From Pseudomonas sp. SCB32 (GTDB lineage Bacteria; Pseudomonadota; Gammaproteobacteria; Pseudomonadales; Pseudomonadaceae): a DNA stretch of 64,000 nt. The stretch is from assembly GCF_009189165.1 (NCBI RefSeq), contig NZ_CP045118.1, forward strand, positions 496,001 to 560,000, written 5' to 3'. This document shows, one piece after another, positions 25,749 through 34,522 of the stretch; positions within the stretch are counted from its first letter, which is position 1; each line of letters opens with the position of its first letter. Under the pieces are notes generated by a model. The model ran no database searches and was not told where the DNA came from. It worked only from the letters and a program-made list of their open reading frames with translations. The translations under genes and the position numbers were made by a program.

Positions 25749-27278
25749 TTAGTGGTGCGCGGCATCCACCGCGATGGACTCGCCGGAAACGTCCGCATGG
25801 AAGCGCTTGCGGTCCGCCAGGGTGTAGTGGATCAGCGCGCCGAGGCCGGCGCCGAAGAACCAGGAGAACTGCGACAGCGCATCGAACGCCGGCACCAGCG
25901 CCAGCACGATGGCGATCAGCGCCGCCGGAATGAAGGCCGCCACGGCACGCAGGTTGATTCCGCCGCTGTAGTGGTAGGCGGCTTCGCGGCATTCGCTGTA
26001 GAGCTCCGGCAGGTTCACCCGGCCACGGCGCACCAGGTAGTAGTCGGTGACGATGATCCCGTACAGCGGGCCGAGCAGGGCGCCCAGGCCGCCGAGGAAG
26101 TACACGATCACCGCCGGGCTGTTGTACAGGTGCCAGGGCAGGATCAGCACCGCGATGGTGGCGCTGAGCAGGCCGGCGCGTCGGAAGTTCAGCAGGTTCG
26201 GCGCGAGGTTGGTGAGCACGTAGGCCGGGGCGACGAAGTTGGCCATGATGTTCACCGCCACGGTGACGATCAGGAAGGCCAGGCAGGCCAGTACCAGGCC
26301 GGTGGTGTCGGGGATGGCGGCGACGATCTCGGTCGGGCCCTGCACCAGCTTGCCGTCGATGCTGAATTGCGCCCCGGCGAGCACCACGGCGATCAGCGCG
26401 AAACCCAGCATGTTCACCGGCAGGCCCCAGAAGTTGCCCACGCTGATGGTGCGGCGGTCCGGGCAGTTGCGGGTGAAGTCGCAGAAGTTGAGGATCATGG
26501 TGCCGTACAGCGAGACCCACAGCGCGGCGGCGCCGAACACTTTCAGCCACATCGCCGAGCCGGTCGGCGCATTGCCGCTGGACCAGGAAATCGACAGGCC
26601 GCTGCGCCAGTACATCCAGCCGGCGAGGGAGGCAAAGGCGACCAGGATGATTGGGCCGGCGAAGGATTCGTAGCGCCGCACCATTTCCATGCCGTAGGCG
26701 AAGATCACCAGCTGCACGCACCAGATACCGAGGAAGGTGATCCAGCCGAGGGTCGACAGGCCGAGGATCGAGTTCTGGTCGTAGGGCTTGAGGTCCGGGG
26801 CGATGGCGGTGAGCAGCACGCGCAGGACCACCGAGGCGAGGTAGGTCTGGATGCCGAACCAGGCGATGGCGATCACCGCGCGGATCAGCGCCGGAACCTG
26901 TGCGCCGTGGATGCCGAAGCTGATCCGGCACATCACCGGGTAGGGCAGGCCGGTCTTCTGGCCCATGTAGCCGGAGAGGTTCATCAGGCCGTAGATCACC
27001 AGCGCGCCGAGGGCGAAGGCGACGAGGATCTGCGCGCCGCTCATGCCGAGGGCGAAGAGGCCGATGGCGAAGGAGTAGTTGGCGATGTTGTGCACATCGT
27101 TGGTCCACAGCGCGAACAGGCTGTAGCGCCCCCAGCTGCGGCCTTCGGCCTTGGTCGGCGCGAGGTCGGCGCTGTACAGGCGCGGGCTCAGGGTCGGCGC
27201 GGCGCCGCTGATCGGGGCCGCGCTGTCGACAGGTTGGATGGGGGAAACTCCGGACAGATGAGAGGGACTGGAATTCAT
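25749..27278 (-). CDS. NCS1-family nucleobase/allantoin-type permease
   Basis: 509-aa inner-membrane symporter of the nucleobase:cation symporter-1 family, with about 12 helices. Family marks include the N-terminal SADLAPTKAEGRSWGRYSLFALW and ANYSFAIGLFALGMSG, and FCDFTRNCPDRRTI in the middle. Candidate substrates are uracil, cytosine, allantoin, hydantoins or thiamine precursors; sequence alone does not decide. ATG 27278 is preferred over ATG 27302, which lies inside an operator-like repeat. The same position in PAO1 has a permease (PA0476). No catabolic gene is adjacent. Confidence 0.88.
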   Translation of the reverse strand: MNSSPSHLSGVSPIQPVDSAAPISGAAPTLSPRLYSADLAPTKAEGRSWGRYSLFALWTNDVHNIANYSFAIGLFALGMSGAQILVAFALGALVIYGLMNLSGYMGQKTGLPYPVMCRISFGIHGAQVPALIRAVIAIAWFGIQTYLASVVLRVLLTAIAPDLKPYDQNSILGLSTLGWITFLGIWCVQLVIFAYGMEMVRRYESFAGPIILVAFASLAGWMYWRSGLSISWSSGNAPTGSAMWLKVFGAAALWVSLYGTMILNFCDFTRNCPDRRTISVGNFWGLPVNMLGFALIAVVLAGAQFSIDGKLVQGPTEIVAAIPDTTGLVLACLAFLIVTVAVNIMANFVAPAYVLTNLAPNLLNFRRAGLLSATIAVLILPWHLYNSPAVIVYFLGGLGALLGPLYGIIVTDYYLVRRGRVNLPELYSECREAAYHYSGGINLRAVAAFIPAALIAIVLALVPAFDALSQFSWFFGAGLGALIHYTLADRKRFHADVSGESIAVDAAHH

Positions 27279-27291
27279 GGGCTGCTCGGTT

Positions 27292-27323
27292 TTTGTATGC
27301 ACGGCTTTTTAGGTTTGTATGCA
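27292..27323 (-). promoter_or_regulatory. tandem decamer repeat at the NCS1 permease start
   Basis: TTTGTATGCA occurs exactly twice, at 27292-27301 and 27314-27323, spaced 22 bp (two helical turns) just upstream of the permease start. This is the pattern of a two-site operator. The regulator is not known. Confidence 0.45.
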
Positions 27324-27515
27324 AAAGCCAATTCCATGCCAGGGTGCATGGAGCGATTCCCGATGCGCTGCTGATCGCGACAACGGATCATGGTGAAGCC
27401 CCGATTTGGTGCGGTCTGAGAGACTGTCTAATCGGTCAGGAAATTATTTTCCAAGATATATCATTGACTTACAGATCAAGTTTTGTGGCTTGCGTCGAAT
27501 GCGCGATTGGGGATT

Positions 27516-27538
27516 TTGTACACAAAAATTGTGCACAA
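27516..27538. promoter_or_regulatory. double palindromic operator-like site upstream of NCS1 permease
   Basis: TTGTACACAA and TTGTGCACAA stand side by side with AAA between them. The second is a perfect palindrome and the first nearly so. GntR- or LacI-type regulators bind such sites. The rest of the 27279-27745 gap holds a REP element (27577) and the glcB terminator; I see no gene in it. Confidence 0.4.
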
Positions 27539-27576
27539 GCGTTACGCCCCCGCCTGGGACGCACAGGTTCTCCCTC

Positions 27577-27623
27577 GTAGGAGCGGGCCATGCCCGCGAT
27601 CGCGCGCATGGCGCGCTCCTACA
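27577..27623. repeat. REP element (GTAGGAGCGGGCCATGCCCGCGA family)
   Basis: A 47-bp near-palindrome with GTAGGAGCGGGCCATGCCCG at the left and CATGGCGCGCTCCTAC at the right, centred on GATCGCG. It lies between the permease upstream region and the glcB terminator. Confidence 0.85.
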
Positions 27624-27697
27624 GGCCGAATCCGATGCGGGGAATGGACTCTGAACGCGATGGGTCGGGGTATCGGGCTAATCCCAACCTGCGCCCA

Positions 27698-27727
27698 TAA
27701 AAAAACCGCCCCGAAGGGCGGTTTTTT
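27698..27727. terminator. bidirectional terminator of glcB
   Basis: CCGCCC-CGAA-GGGCGG flanked by seven A residues and six T residues, 18 bp past the glcB stop. The symmetric A and T runs let it act on both strands. Confidence 0.93.
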
Positions 27728-27745
27728 AATCGCGGCGCGAAGTTC

Positions 27746-29923
27746 TTACAGACCGTTCTTGGCCTTGAACTCGCGACGACGGCGGTGCAGGACCGGTTCG
27801 GTGTAGCCGTTGGGCTGCTTGGTGCCCTCGATGACCAGTTCCAGTGCGGCCTGGAAGGCCACGTTGTCATCGAAGTTCGGCGCCATCGGGCGGTACAGCG
27901 GGTCGCTGGCGTTCTGGCGGTCAACCACCGAAGCCATGCGCTTGAGGCTTTCCAGCACCTGCTCCTGGGTCACCACGCCATGGCGCAGCCAGTTGGCCAG
28001 CAGCTGGCTGGAGATACGCAGGGTGGCGCGGTCTTCCATCAGGCCCACGTCGTTGATGTCCGGCACCTTGGAGCAGCCGACGCCCTGGTCGATCCAGCGG
28101 ACCACGTAGCCGAGGATGCCCTGGGCGTTGTTGTCCAGCTCGTTCTTGATCTCTTCCGCACTCCAGTTGGTGTTCGGCGCCAGCGGAATGGTCAGGATGT
28201 CGTCCACCGAAGCCGGTGCGCGCTTGGCCAGCTCGGCCTGGCGGGCATACACGTCGACCTTGTGGTAGTGCAGCGCGTGCAGGGTGGCGGCGGTCGGCGA
28301 CGGAACCCAGGCGGTGTTGGCGCCGGCCAGCGGGTGAGCGATCTTCTGCTCGAGCATGGCGGCCATCAGGTCGGGCATGGCCCACATGCCCTTGCCGATC
28401 TGTGCCTTGCCCTGCAGGCCGGTGGCCAGGCCGATGTCCACGTTGCTGTTCTCGTAGGCGCCGATCCACTTCTCGTTCTTCATGGCGCCCTTGCGCACTA
28501 CGGCGCCGGCTTCCATGGAGGTGTGGATCTCGTCACCGGTGCGGTCGAGGAAGCCGGTGTTGATGAACACCACGCGCTCGGCGGCCGCCTTGATGCAGGA
28601 CTTCAGGTTGATAGTGGTGCGGCGCTCTTCGTCCATGATGCCGACCTTCATGGTGTTGCGCGGCATGCCCAGCACGTCTTCGACGCGGCTGAAGATCTCG
28701 GCGGCGAAGGCCACTTCTTCCGGGCCGTGCATCTTCGGCTTGACCACGTACATCGAGCCGGTGCGGCTGTTCTTGCGGCTGTTGTTGCCGTTGAGGTTGT
28801 GCAGCGCGATCAGGCCGGTGAAGAGGCCGTCCTGGATGCCTTCGGGCACTTCGTTGCCCTGGGCGTCGAGGATCGCCGGGTTGGTCATCAGGTGGCCAAC
28901 GTTACGCACGAACAGCAGGGAGCGGCCGTGCAGGGTGATCTCGGAGCCGTCGGCCTTGGAGTAGACGCGGTCCGGGTTCATGGTACGGGTGAAGGTGCTG
29001 CCGCCCTTGGTCACGGACTCGGCCAGGTCGCCTTTCATCAGGCCCAGCCAGTTGCGGTAGACCACGACCTTGTCGTCGGCGTCGACGGCAGCGACCGAGT
29101 CTTCGCAGTCCATGATGGTGGTCAGCGCGGACTCCATCAGGACGTCTTTCACGCCAGCGGCGTCTGTCTGACCAACCGGGGTGGTCGGGTCGATCTGGAT
29201 TTCGAAGTGCAGGCCGTTGTGCTTGAGCAGCACGGCTGCAGGCTTGGCGGCGTCGCCCTGGAAGCCGATGAACTGCGCGGCGTTCTTCAGGCCGGTGTCG
29301 CTGCCGCTCTTCAGGGTCACGACCAGCGCGCCGTGCTTCACGGCGTAGGCGGTGGCGTCGACGTGGGAGCCGGATTCCAGCGCGGCGGCTTCATCGAGGA
29401 AGGCGCGGGCGAAGGCGATCACCTTGTCGCCACGGACCTTGTTGTAGCCCTTGCCCTTCTCGGCGCCATTCTCTTCGCTGATCACGTCGGTGCCGTACAG
29501 TGCGTCGTACAGCGAGCCCCAGCGGGCGTTCGAGGCGTTCAGGGCGAAGCGCGCATTCATCACCGGCACGACCAGCTGCGGGCCGGCCATGCGAGCGATT
29601 TCTTCGTCGACATTCTGGGTGCTGGCCTGGAAGTCAGTCGCTTCCGGCAGCAGGTAACCGATTTCCTGCAGGAAGGCCTTGTAGGCGACCGCATCGTGCG
29701 GCTGACCGGCGCGGGCCTGGTGCCAGCCGTCGATCTTCGCCTGGAGGTCGTCGCGCTTGGCGAGCAGGGCTTTGTTCTTGGGGGCCAGATCGTTGATCAC
29801 GGCTTCCACACCTGCCCAGAACTTGCCGGCGTCGACGCCGGTGCCGGGAATGGCTTCGTTGTTTACGAAGTCGAACAGGACTTTGGCGACCTGCAGGCCA
29901 CCGACTTGAACGCGTTCAGTCAT
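27746..29923 (-). CDS. glcB: malate synthase G
   Basis: 725-aa monomeric malate synthase of the glyoxylate shunt (glyoxylate + acetyl-CoA to malate) in the cytosol. The length equals that of P. aeruginosa GlcB. Diagnostic segments include [16 protein letters not shown] (Glu and Asp for Mg binding), [31 protein letters not shown] and [16 protein letters not shown] near the C-terminus. ATG 29923 has GAGG seven bases upstream; an upstream in-frame start at 29935 is rejected. It is a single gene with a terminator, working with isocitrate lyase, which is not in this window, during growth on acetate or fatty acids. Confidence 0.97.
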   Translation of the reverse strand: MTERVQVGGLQVAKVLFDFVNNEAIPGTGVDAGKFWAGVEAVINDLAPKNKALLAKRDDLQAKIDGWHQARAGQPHDAVAYKAFLQEIGYLLPEATDFQASTQNVDEEIARMAGPQLVVPVMNARFALNASNARWGSLYDALYGTDVISEENGAEKGKGYNKVRGDKVIAFARAFLDEAAALESGSHVDATAYAVKHGALVVTLKSGSDTGLKNAAQFIGFQGDAAKPAAVLLKHNGLHFEIQIDPTTPVGQTDAAGVKDVLMESALTTIMDCEDSVAAVDADDKVVVYRNWLGLMKGDLAESVTKGGSTFTRTMNPDRVYSKADGSEITLHGRSLLFVRNVGHLMTNPAILDAQGNEVPEGIQDGLFTGLIALHNLNGNNSRKNSRTGSMYVVKPKMHGPEEVAFAAEIFSRVEDVLGMPRNTMKVGIMDEERRTTINLKSCIKAAAERVVFINTGFLDRTGDEIHTSMEAGAVVRKGAMKNEKWIGAYENSNVDIGLATGLQGKAQIGKGMWAMPDLMAAMLEQKIAHPLAGANTAWVPSPTAATLHALHYHKVDVYARQAELAKRAPASVDDILTIPLAPNTNWSAEEIKNELDNNAQGILGYVVRWIDQGVGCSKVPDINDVGLMEDRATLRISSQLLANWLRHGVVTQEQVLESLKRMASVVDRQNASDPLYRPMAPNFDDNVAFQAALELVIEGTKQPNGYTEPVLHRRRREFKAKNGL

Positions 29924-30217
29924 TGCTTGCCTCACTCTGCTCAGGACCAGCTCGCGACACAGGCAAAACGCCTTGTAGTCCGAGCCGCGGAATACTACAT
30001 GATGCCATGGGAAAAATCAGTGGGCTTGCGTCGCGGTTAGACCAAAGTACGCATCTCAGTCACGTAGCACGTAATATGTTCGCAAAGTTTTTATGGGTTG
30101 TTCCAGATAAATCTTCAAACTGTATACGAATGACTTGACGCGGTATCTGTGGCACCCCGTCGCAGCCAGCTCCGCGAGCCCCGCCTATACTGCTTTCTCC
30201 CTCCTGGAGAATCCCGC
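29924..30217. other. divergent promoter region glcB / GNAT
   Basis: 294 bp between divergent genes, AT-richer at 30040-30130. It should hold both promoters. I see no clear operator, small gene or repeat. Confidence 0.4.
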
Positions 30218-30667
30218 ATGTCCGTGACACTTGCCACCCCCGCCGATCTCGATGCCCTGGTACCGCTGTTTTCCGGCTATCTCGACTTCTACGAAGTGCC
30301 TGCGCCTCACGCGACGATTCGTGGCTTCCTCCAGGCGCGCATCGAGCAGCGCCAGTCCACCGTATTCATCGCTCGCAGTCTCGATGGTCTGGCGGTGGGG
30401 TTCGTCCAGCTCTACCCGTTCTTCGCTTCGTTGATGCTGCAGCCGGCCTGGCTGGTCAGCGACCTTTACGTGGTACCGGCTGCGCGCCGCGACGGCTACG
30501 GCGAGGCGCTGATGAATGCCGGCCGCGCCCATGCAGAAGCCACGGGCGCCTGTGGCCTGATGCTGGAGACGGCCAAGACCAACCGCGCCGGCCAGTCGCT
30601 CTACGAGCGTCTGGGCTACCAGCGCGACGAGAAGTTCTACACCTATTGGCTGGATCTTTCCGCCTGA
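30218..30667 (+). CDS. GNAT-family N-acetyltransferase
   Basis: 149-aa GNAT protein. The acetyl-CoA loop is VVPAARRDGYGEALM, matching R-x-x-G-x-G/A; the strand before it is WLVSDLYV and the C-terminal motif is AGQSLYERLGYQRDEKF. ATG 30218 follows a good ribosome site (TGGAGAA). The acceptor is unknown. An ACT-domain gene follows after 13 bases, so they are probably one transcript, the same pair as PA0483-PA0484 in PAO1. Confidence 0.9.
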   Translation: MSVTLATPADLDALVPLFSGYLDFYEVPAPHATIRGFLQARIEQRQSTVFIARSLDGLAVGFVQLYPFFASLMLQPAWLVSDLYVVPAARRDGYGEALMNAGRAHAEATGACGLMLETAKTNRAGQSLYERLGYQRDEKFYTYWLDLSA

Positions 30668-30680
30668 CGGAGGTTGCCCC

Positions 30681-31199
30681 ATGGATCACCTCGTTCTCAC
30701 GGTCATCGCCCCGGACCAGCCCGGCCTGGTGGAGCGCATCGCCCAGTGCATCGCCGCCCACGGCGGCAACTGGCTGGAAAGCCGCATGTCGCGCATGGCC
30801 GGGCAGTTCGCCGGCATCCTGCGGGTGGCGGTTCCCGCCGAGGGCTACGACGAGCTGGTCGAGGGGCTGCAAGCGCTGTCTGCCCACGGCATTCGCGTGC
30901 TGCTGGCGGAAAGTGGCATCGAGCCGGCATGCAACTGGAAACCGATCCTTCTGGATCTGGTCGGCAACGATCGTCCAGGGATCGTCCGCGATATCACGCG
31001 TTTGCTCACCGAGCATGGCGTTAACCTGGAGCGCCTGACCACCGAGGTCCTGCCGGCGCCGATGAGCAGTGAGCCACTGTTCCATGCCGAGGCGCTGCTG
31101 GCGGTGCCGCTGACACTGTCGCTGGAAACCTTGCAGGCGCGTCTGGAGGAACTGGCGGACGACCTGATGGTGGAAATGAGTTTCCACAGCGGGGAATGA
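30681..31199 (+). CDS. double ACT-domain protein (GcvR-like)
   Basis: 172-aa protein of two ACT domains: HLVLTVIAPDQPGLVERIAQ (about 3-75) and ILLDLVGNDRPGIVRDITRL (about 90-168). This is the build of GcvR, the glycine-cleavage repressor accessory protein, which works by binding GcvA. No gcv gene is nearby, so a direct GcvR role is only possible. The GNAT gene upstream is 13 bases away. After it the 650-bp gene-free region begins. Confidence 0.88.
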   Translation: MDHLVLTVIAPDQPGLVERIAQCIAAHGGNWLESRMSRMAGQFAGILRVAVPAEGYDELVEGLQALSAHGIRVLLAESGIEPACNWKPILLDLVGNDRPGIVRDITRLLTEHGVNLERLTTEVLPAPMSSEPLFHAEALLAVPLTLSLETLQARLEELADDLMVEMSFHSGE

Positions 31200-31848
31200 T
31201 CCTCCGCCACCTCTATCCCATTTTGTGCATAAGTCTGTGGGCTCTCTGTGATTGGATTTACAGAGGGCCCATTCTTATTGGGATGTAGCCATCATTGTTT
31301 ATCCATGATCGGCAGCGGCGCTGTGCACAGATCGCGTGGATCGCTCCGTGAGCTTTCTGTTGATAACTTCCTCTAGGCCAATAGTGACGAGGCCTGGATG
31401 GGCTTGATCGTTTTCTGAGCGGCTTTTTCATTCCCGCCTTGGTGGCAGGTGAGCCGGTTCGCGGCTGTGCACAAAACCTCTGGATGAGTCTGTGGAAAGG
31501 CCGTTGGTCGATGGCTGCAAGCCTTTTTCTGCAAGGCTTTCAGTAAGTTGTCCATGTACTGATCAGTAAGCGTCGCGAGATTCACAGCTCTCGGGGATTA
31601 GCCTGTGGAAAAGCGCTGGGAATATTGCTGTATCCCAGGAATCCCGAGGCTTTGCGAGAGTTGATCGAAAAGTGATCGAAAGACGTTCTGGCGAACCGCT
31701 CGATCAAGGCTGAAGCGGAAGGGTTGGGGATAAAGGCTTGGGTCAGGCGCTTATCCCCGTTTGTACGGGATGGGGCTGTGGATAGTCTGGTAGTTGCTTG
31801 CTGGAAGACCCGACTACCGGGGCTTCCAGCGATGCGCTCAAAAACTGA
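31200..31848. other. gene-free region with DnaA-box-like cluster
   Basis: 649 bp with no credible gene, AT-richer than its surroundings. It holds two 9-mers that fit the DnaA consensus TTWTNCACA exactly on the reverse strand (TGTGCATAA 31224-31232, TGTGGAAAA 31604-31612). Words with one or two mismatches lie at 31299 (TTATCCATG), 31358 (TGTTGATAA), 31466 (TGTGCACAA), 31491 (TGTGGAAAG), 31751 (TTATCCCCG) and 31777 (TGTGGATAG). About eight GATC sites are scattered through it. No replication gene is adjacent. A minus-strand frame of 70 codons here has codon use unlike the genome. Confidence 0.5.
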
Positions 31849-32736
31849 TCAATTGCCGCGGGACAGGCGATACCAGATGTCCACGCTATACACCACCAGC
31901 GCCAGCCAGATGCAGCCAAAGGACAGCAGGCGGGTGCTGTCCAGGTGCTCGCCGAACAGGAAGATGGCCTGCAGCAGCACCAGGGTCGGTGCCAGGTATT
32001 GCAGGAAGCCCAGGGTGGCGTAGGGTAGGTGGCGGGCGGCGGCGTTGAAGCACACCAGCGGCACCAGGGTGATCGGGCCGGCGGCGGCGAGCCAGAGGGC
32101 GTCCTTGGTGCTCCAGAAGTCCGCGTGCACGCTCGGGCCGTTGGCGAACAGCACGAGATAACCGATCGCCAGCGGCAGCAGGATCCAGGTTTCCACCACC
32201 AGCCCCGGCAGCGCGGCCACCGGCGCCTGCTTGCGGATCAGTCCGTAGAATCCGAAGGTCAGCGCCAGGGCCAGCGATACCCAGGGCAGGCTGCCCAGTT
32301 GCCAGAGCTGTTGGGCCACACCGAGCGCGGCAAGGCCCACGGCGACCCACTGCAGCGGGCGCAGGCGTTCGCGCAGGATCACCATGCCCAGCAGCACGTT
32401 GATCAGCGGGTTGATGTAGTACCCCAGGCTGGCCTCGATCATGTGGCCGTTGTTCACCGCCCAGACGTAGACCAGCCAGTTGCTGGCGATCAGCAGGCCG
32501 CTGGCGGTGAGCACGGCGATGCGTTTGGGGTTCTCGCGCAGCTCGCGCCACCAGCCGGGATGCTTCCACACCAGCAGGAGCAGGGCGCCGAACACCGCGG
32601 ACCAGATGGCCCGGTGGGTGATGATTTCCAGGGCGGGAATGCGTTCGAGCAGTTTGAAGTAGATCGGGAAGAGCCCCCAGATGACGTAGGCGGTCAAGCC
32701 CAGGGCATAGCCCTGGCGGGGATTGGCGGTGGCCAT
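31849..32736 (-). CDS. rarD: RarD, EamA-type transporter
   Basis: 295-aa inner-membrane protein with ten predicted helices in two EamA repeats, matching the RarD family (TIGR00688) in length and in the N-terminus GYALGLTAYVIWGLFPIYFK. The central WLVYVWAVNNGHMIEASLGY and YYINPLINVLLG are characteristic. RarD is linked to chloramphenicol sensitivity, but its transported substrate is not established. AAGGAT precedes ATG 32736. It is a single gene. Confidence 0.93.
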   Translation of the reverse strand: MATANPRQGYALGLTAYVIWGLFPIYFKLLERIPALEIITHRAIWSAVFGALLLLVWKHPGWWRELRENPKRIAVLTASGLLIASNWLVYVWAVNNGHMIEASLGYYINPLINVLLGMVILRERLRPLQWVAVGLAALGVAQQLWQLGSLPWVSLALALTFGFYGLIRKQAPVAALPGLVVETWILLPLAIGYLVLFANGPSVHADFWSTKDALWLAAAGPITLVPLVCFNAAARHLPYATLGFLQYLAPTLVLLQAIFLFGEHLDSTRLLSFGCIWLALVVYSVDIWYRLSRGN

Positions 32737-32873
32737 GGAACATCCTTGGTTAGGCAGCTAATGAGTGGCTGGCTAATTCTAGGGTGCGCGCGGGGGCTTG
32801 TCTGTGTCGCGGAGGTCGCCGATGCAGTGCCGTTGGCGAATGAGCGTAACGTTGTCGTTACGGCATGGGCCAT

Positions 32874-32920
32874 TGTAGGAGCGCCCCATGGGCGCGATCG
32901 CGGGCATGGCCCGCTCCTAC
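32874..32920. repeat. REP element (GTAGGAGCG...CGCTCCTAC family)
   Basis: A 47-bp near-palindrome with TGTAGGAGCGCCCCATGGGC to the left and GGGCATGGCCCGCTCCTAC to the right. It lies between rarD and srkA. Confidence 0.83.
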
Positions 32921-32969
32921 CGTCATCGGGAGCATCGCGGGCGTCAGGCCGGTAATTGGATACCGGTGA

Positions 32970-33944
32970 TCAGAACAACCGCAGCGGCTCCTCATCCAGC
33001 GCCGCCAGCTGCTCGCGCAGCACCAGCACCTGGTCGCCCCAATAGCGTTCGCTGCCGAACCAGGGGAAGCTCGGCGGGAACGCCGGGTCGTCCCAACGGC
33101 GCGCCAGCCAGGCGCTGTAGTGCATCAGGCGCAGGGCGCGCAGGCCTTCGATCAGCGGCAGTTCGCGCGGGTCGAAATCGTGGAACTCCTGGTAGCCGTC
33201 GACCAGCTCGGAGAGCTGCCCGAGGCGATCCTGGCGCTCGCCGGCGAGCATCATCCACAGGTCCTGTACGGCAGGGCCCATGCGGCAGTCGTCGAGGTCC
33301 ACGACGTGGAAGGTGTCGTCACGGCACAGCAGGTTGCCGGGGTGGCAGTCGCCGTGCATGCGGATGGGGGTGTAGCTCACCCGTGCGTACAGCTCGTCGA
33401 TCTTCTTCAGCAGGTCGCGGGCCACGGACTCGTAGGCCGGCAGCAGGCTTCTGGGGATGAAGTTGCCTTCCAGCAAGGTGGCCAGGGACTGGTGGCCGAA
33501 GTTCTCCGGCGTCAGCGCTTCTCGGTGCTCGAAGGGGCGGTTGGCGCCCACGGCATGCAGGCGGCCGAGCAACTGGCCCAGGCGGTACAACTGGTCGAGG
33601 TTGCCGGGCTCCGGCGCGCGGCCGCCACGGCGGGGGAACAGGGTGAAGCGGAACCCCGCGTGCTCGAACAGGGTCTTGCCTTCGTGCACCAGTGGCGCCA
33701 CGAGCGGGACTTCGCACTCGGCCAGTTCGGCGGAGTAGGCATGCTCTTCGAGGATTGCCTCGTTGCTCCAGCGCCCCGGGCGGTAGAACTTGGCGATCAG
33801 CGGCTCGCTGCCCTCGATGCCTACCTGGTAGACGCGGTTCTCGTAGCTGTTGAGTGCGAGCACGCGGGCGTCACTCAGGAAACCGATGCTTTCCACCGCA
33901 TCCAGAACCAGGTCGGGCGTGAGGTCGGAGAAGGGATGGGACAT
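32970..33944 (-). CDS. srkA: stress response kinase A (SrkA/YihE)
   Basis: 324-aa protein Ser/Thr kinase of the aminoglycoside-phosphotransferase fold. Catalytic loop MHGDCHPGNLLC (H-G-D-x-H-x-x-N) and metal loop HVVDLDDCRMGP are intact. The N-terminal lobe has LNSYENRVYQVGIEGSEPLIAKFYRPGRW (shown in parts: NSYENRVYQVGI and KFYRPGRW). The length is normal (E. coli 328). In E. coli it counters MazEF-linked death under envelope stress. It corresponds to PA0486. Confidence 0.94.
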   Translation of the reverse strand: MSHPFSDLTPDLVLDAVESIGFLSDARVLALNSYENRVYQVGIEGSEPLIAKFYRPGRWSNEAILEEHAYSAELAECEVPLVAPLVHEGKTLFEHAGFRFTLFPRRGGRAPEPGNLDQLYRLGQLLGRLHAVGANRPFEHREALTPENFGHQSLATLLEGNFIPRSLLPAYESVARDLLKKIDELYARVSYTPIRMHGDCHPGNLLCRDDTFHVVDLDDCRMGPAVQDLWMMLAGERQDRLGQLSELVDGYQEFHDFDPRELPLIEGLRALRLMHYSAWLARRWDDPAFPPSFPWFGSERYWGDQVLVLREQLAALDEEPLRLF

Positions 33945-34000
33945 GGCGACGATCCGGGCAGTGTGCAGGCCGCCTAGTGTACCCCCGCCAGCGTTTTGCC

Positions 34001-34411
34001 TCAGCGTCCGATGCAGTCCTGTTGTTTCAGGTAGTCGAGGAAGTGCGTGGCCAACCCGTGCCGTTCGCCGCGCACGAGGGTCAGCTCCTGCATCGGCTGG
34101 GCCTGGCAGCCGACCGGGCGGGGTTTCTCACCGTGGCCCTGGTGGTGCAGGTGGGTCAGCGGCGCAGGTTGCGCGCTGAGCAGCAGGTCATAGGGCGTGC
34201 CCTGGCGCACCTGCTCGCCGAGCTCTTCGTCACCGCCGCCGATCAGCAGCACCTTGTTGTGGGTGTCGACCTGGTAGCGGTCCACCAGCGGCTCCAGTGT
34301 CGCCATCAACGCGTGGCTGGCGCCGACACGCAGTACGTCAGGGCCGGCATGGCCGACCAGGGGCAGGGACAGCAGCAGGGGCAGGGCGCAGAGACTGGGC
34401 AGGCGGCGCAT
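34001..34411 (-). CDS. short ModA-like periplasmic protein (internally reduced)
   Basis: 136-aa exported protein (signal peptide about 1-22, VGHA) that resembles molybdate-binding ModA. VLRVGASHALMATLEPLVDR matches the first strand and helix, QVRQGTPYDLLLSAQ the second, and HGLATHFLDYLKQQDCIGR the C-terminal end. Normal ModA is about 230-250 aa; the middle lobe seems absent. It lies 111 bases after modE on the same strand, with a GC hairpin between. No permease or ATPase gene is adjacent, so transport is doubtful; a ligand sensor or buffer is possible. Confidence 0.68.
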   Translation of the reverse strand: MRRLPSLCALPLLLSLPLVGHAGPDVLRVGASHALMATLEPLVDRYQVDTHNKVLLIGGGDEELGEQVRQGTPYDLLLSAQPAPLTHLHHQGHGEKPRPVGCQAQPMQELTLVRGERHGLATHFLDYLKQQDCIGR

Positions 34412-34522
34412 GGTGGGGCTCCGGAATGGCTGAACCGCAGGACCCGCCCCGGAAGGGCGGGAGTCGCTGACGGTTATTGGAGCGCGGAGCGGCGGCGCGG
34501 AGCTTGATATGCGGCAGGGAAA

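Noticed and set aside
25752..27374. 540-codon plus-strand frame opposite the NCS1 permease
   Set aside because: Low-complexity His/Gln/Gly/Asp composition typical of antisense frames in high-GC genes.
27303..27515. riboswitch in the NCS1 permease leader
   Set aside because: A hairpin CTGACCG...TCTCAG and a GGAAAT palindrome are present, but I could not fit any known purine, preQ1 or TPP aptamer core.
27785..30040. 751-codon frame opposite glcB
   Set aside because: Same GC-driven antisense effect; malate synthase G on the other strand is complete.
31373..31585. 70-codon minus-strand frame in the gene-free region
   Set aside because: Codon use (AAT, CTT, TTA, ACT, TTT) is unlike neighbouring genes and no homology is recognised; kept as part of the DnaA-box-like region.
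31200..31848. chromosomal oriC
   Set aside because: No dnaA, dnaN, recF, gyrB, rpmH or parAB gene is nearby, and only two boxes match the consensus exactly. Kept only as a DnaA-box-like cluster.
34443..34461. molybdenum-cofactor riboswitch between modE and the mini-ModA gene
   Set aside because: Only a single 7-bp GC hairpin exists in a 111-bp gap; the known aptamer needs about 140 nt and several helices.
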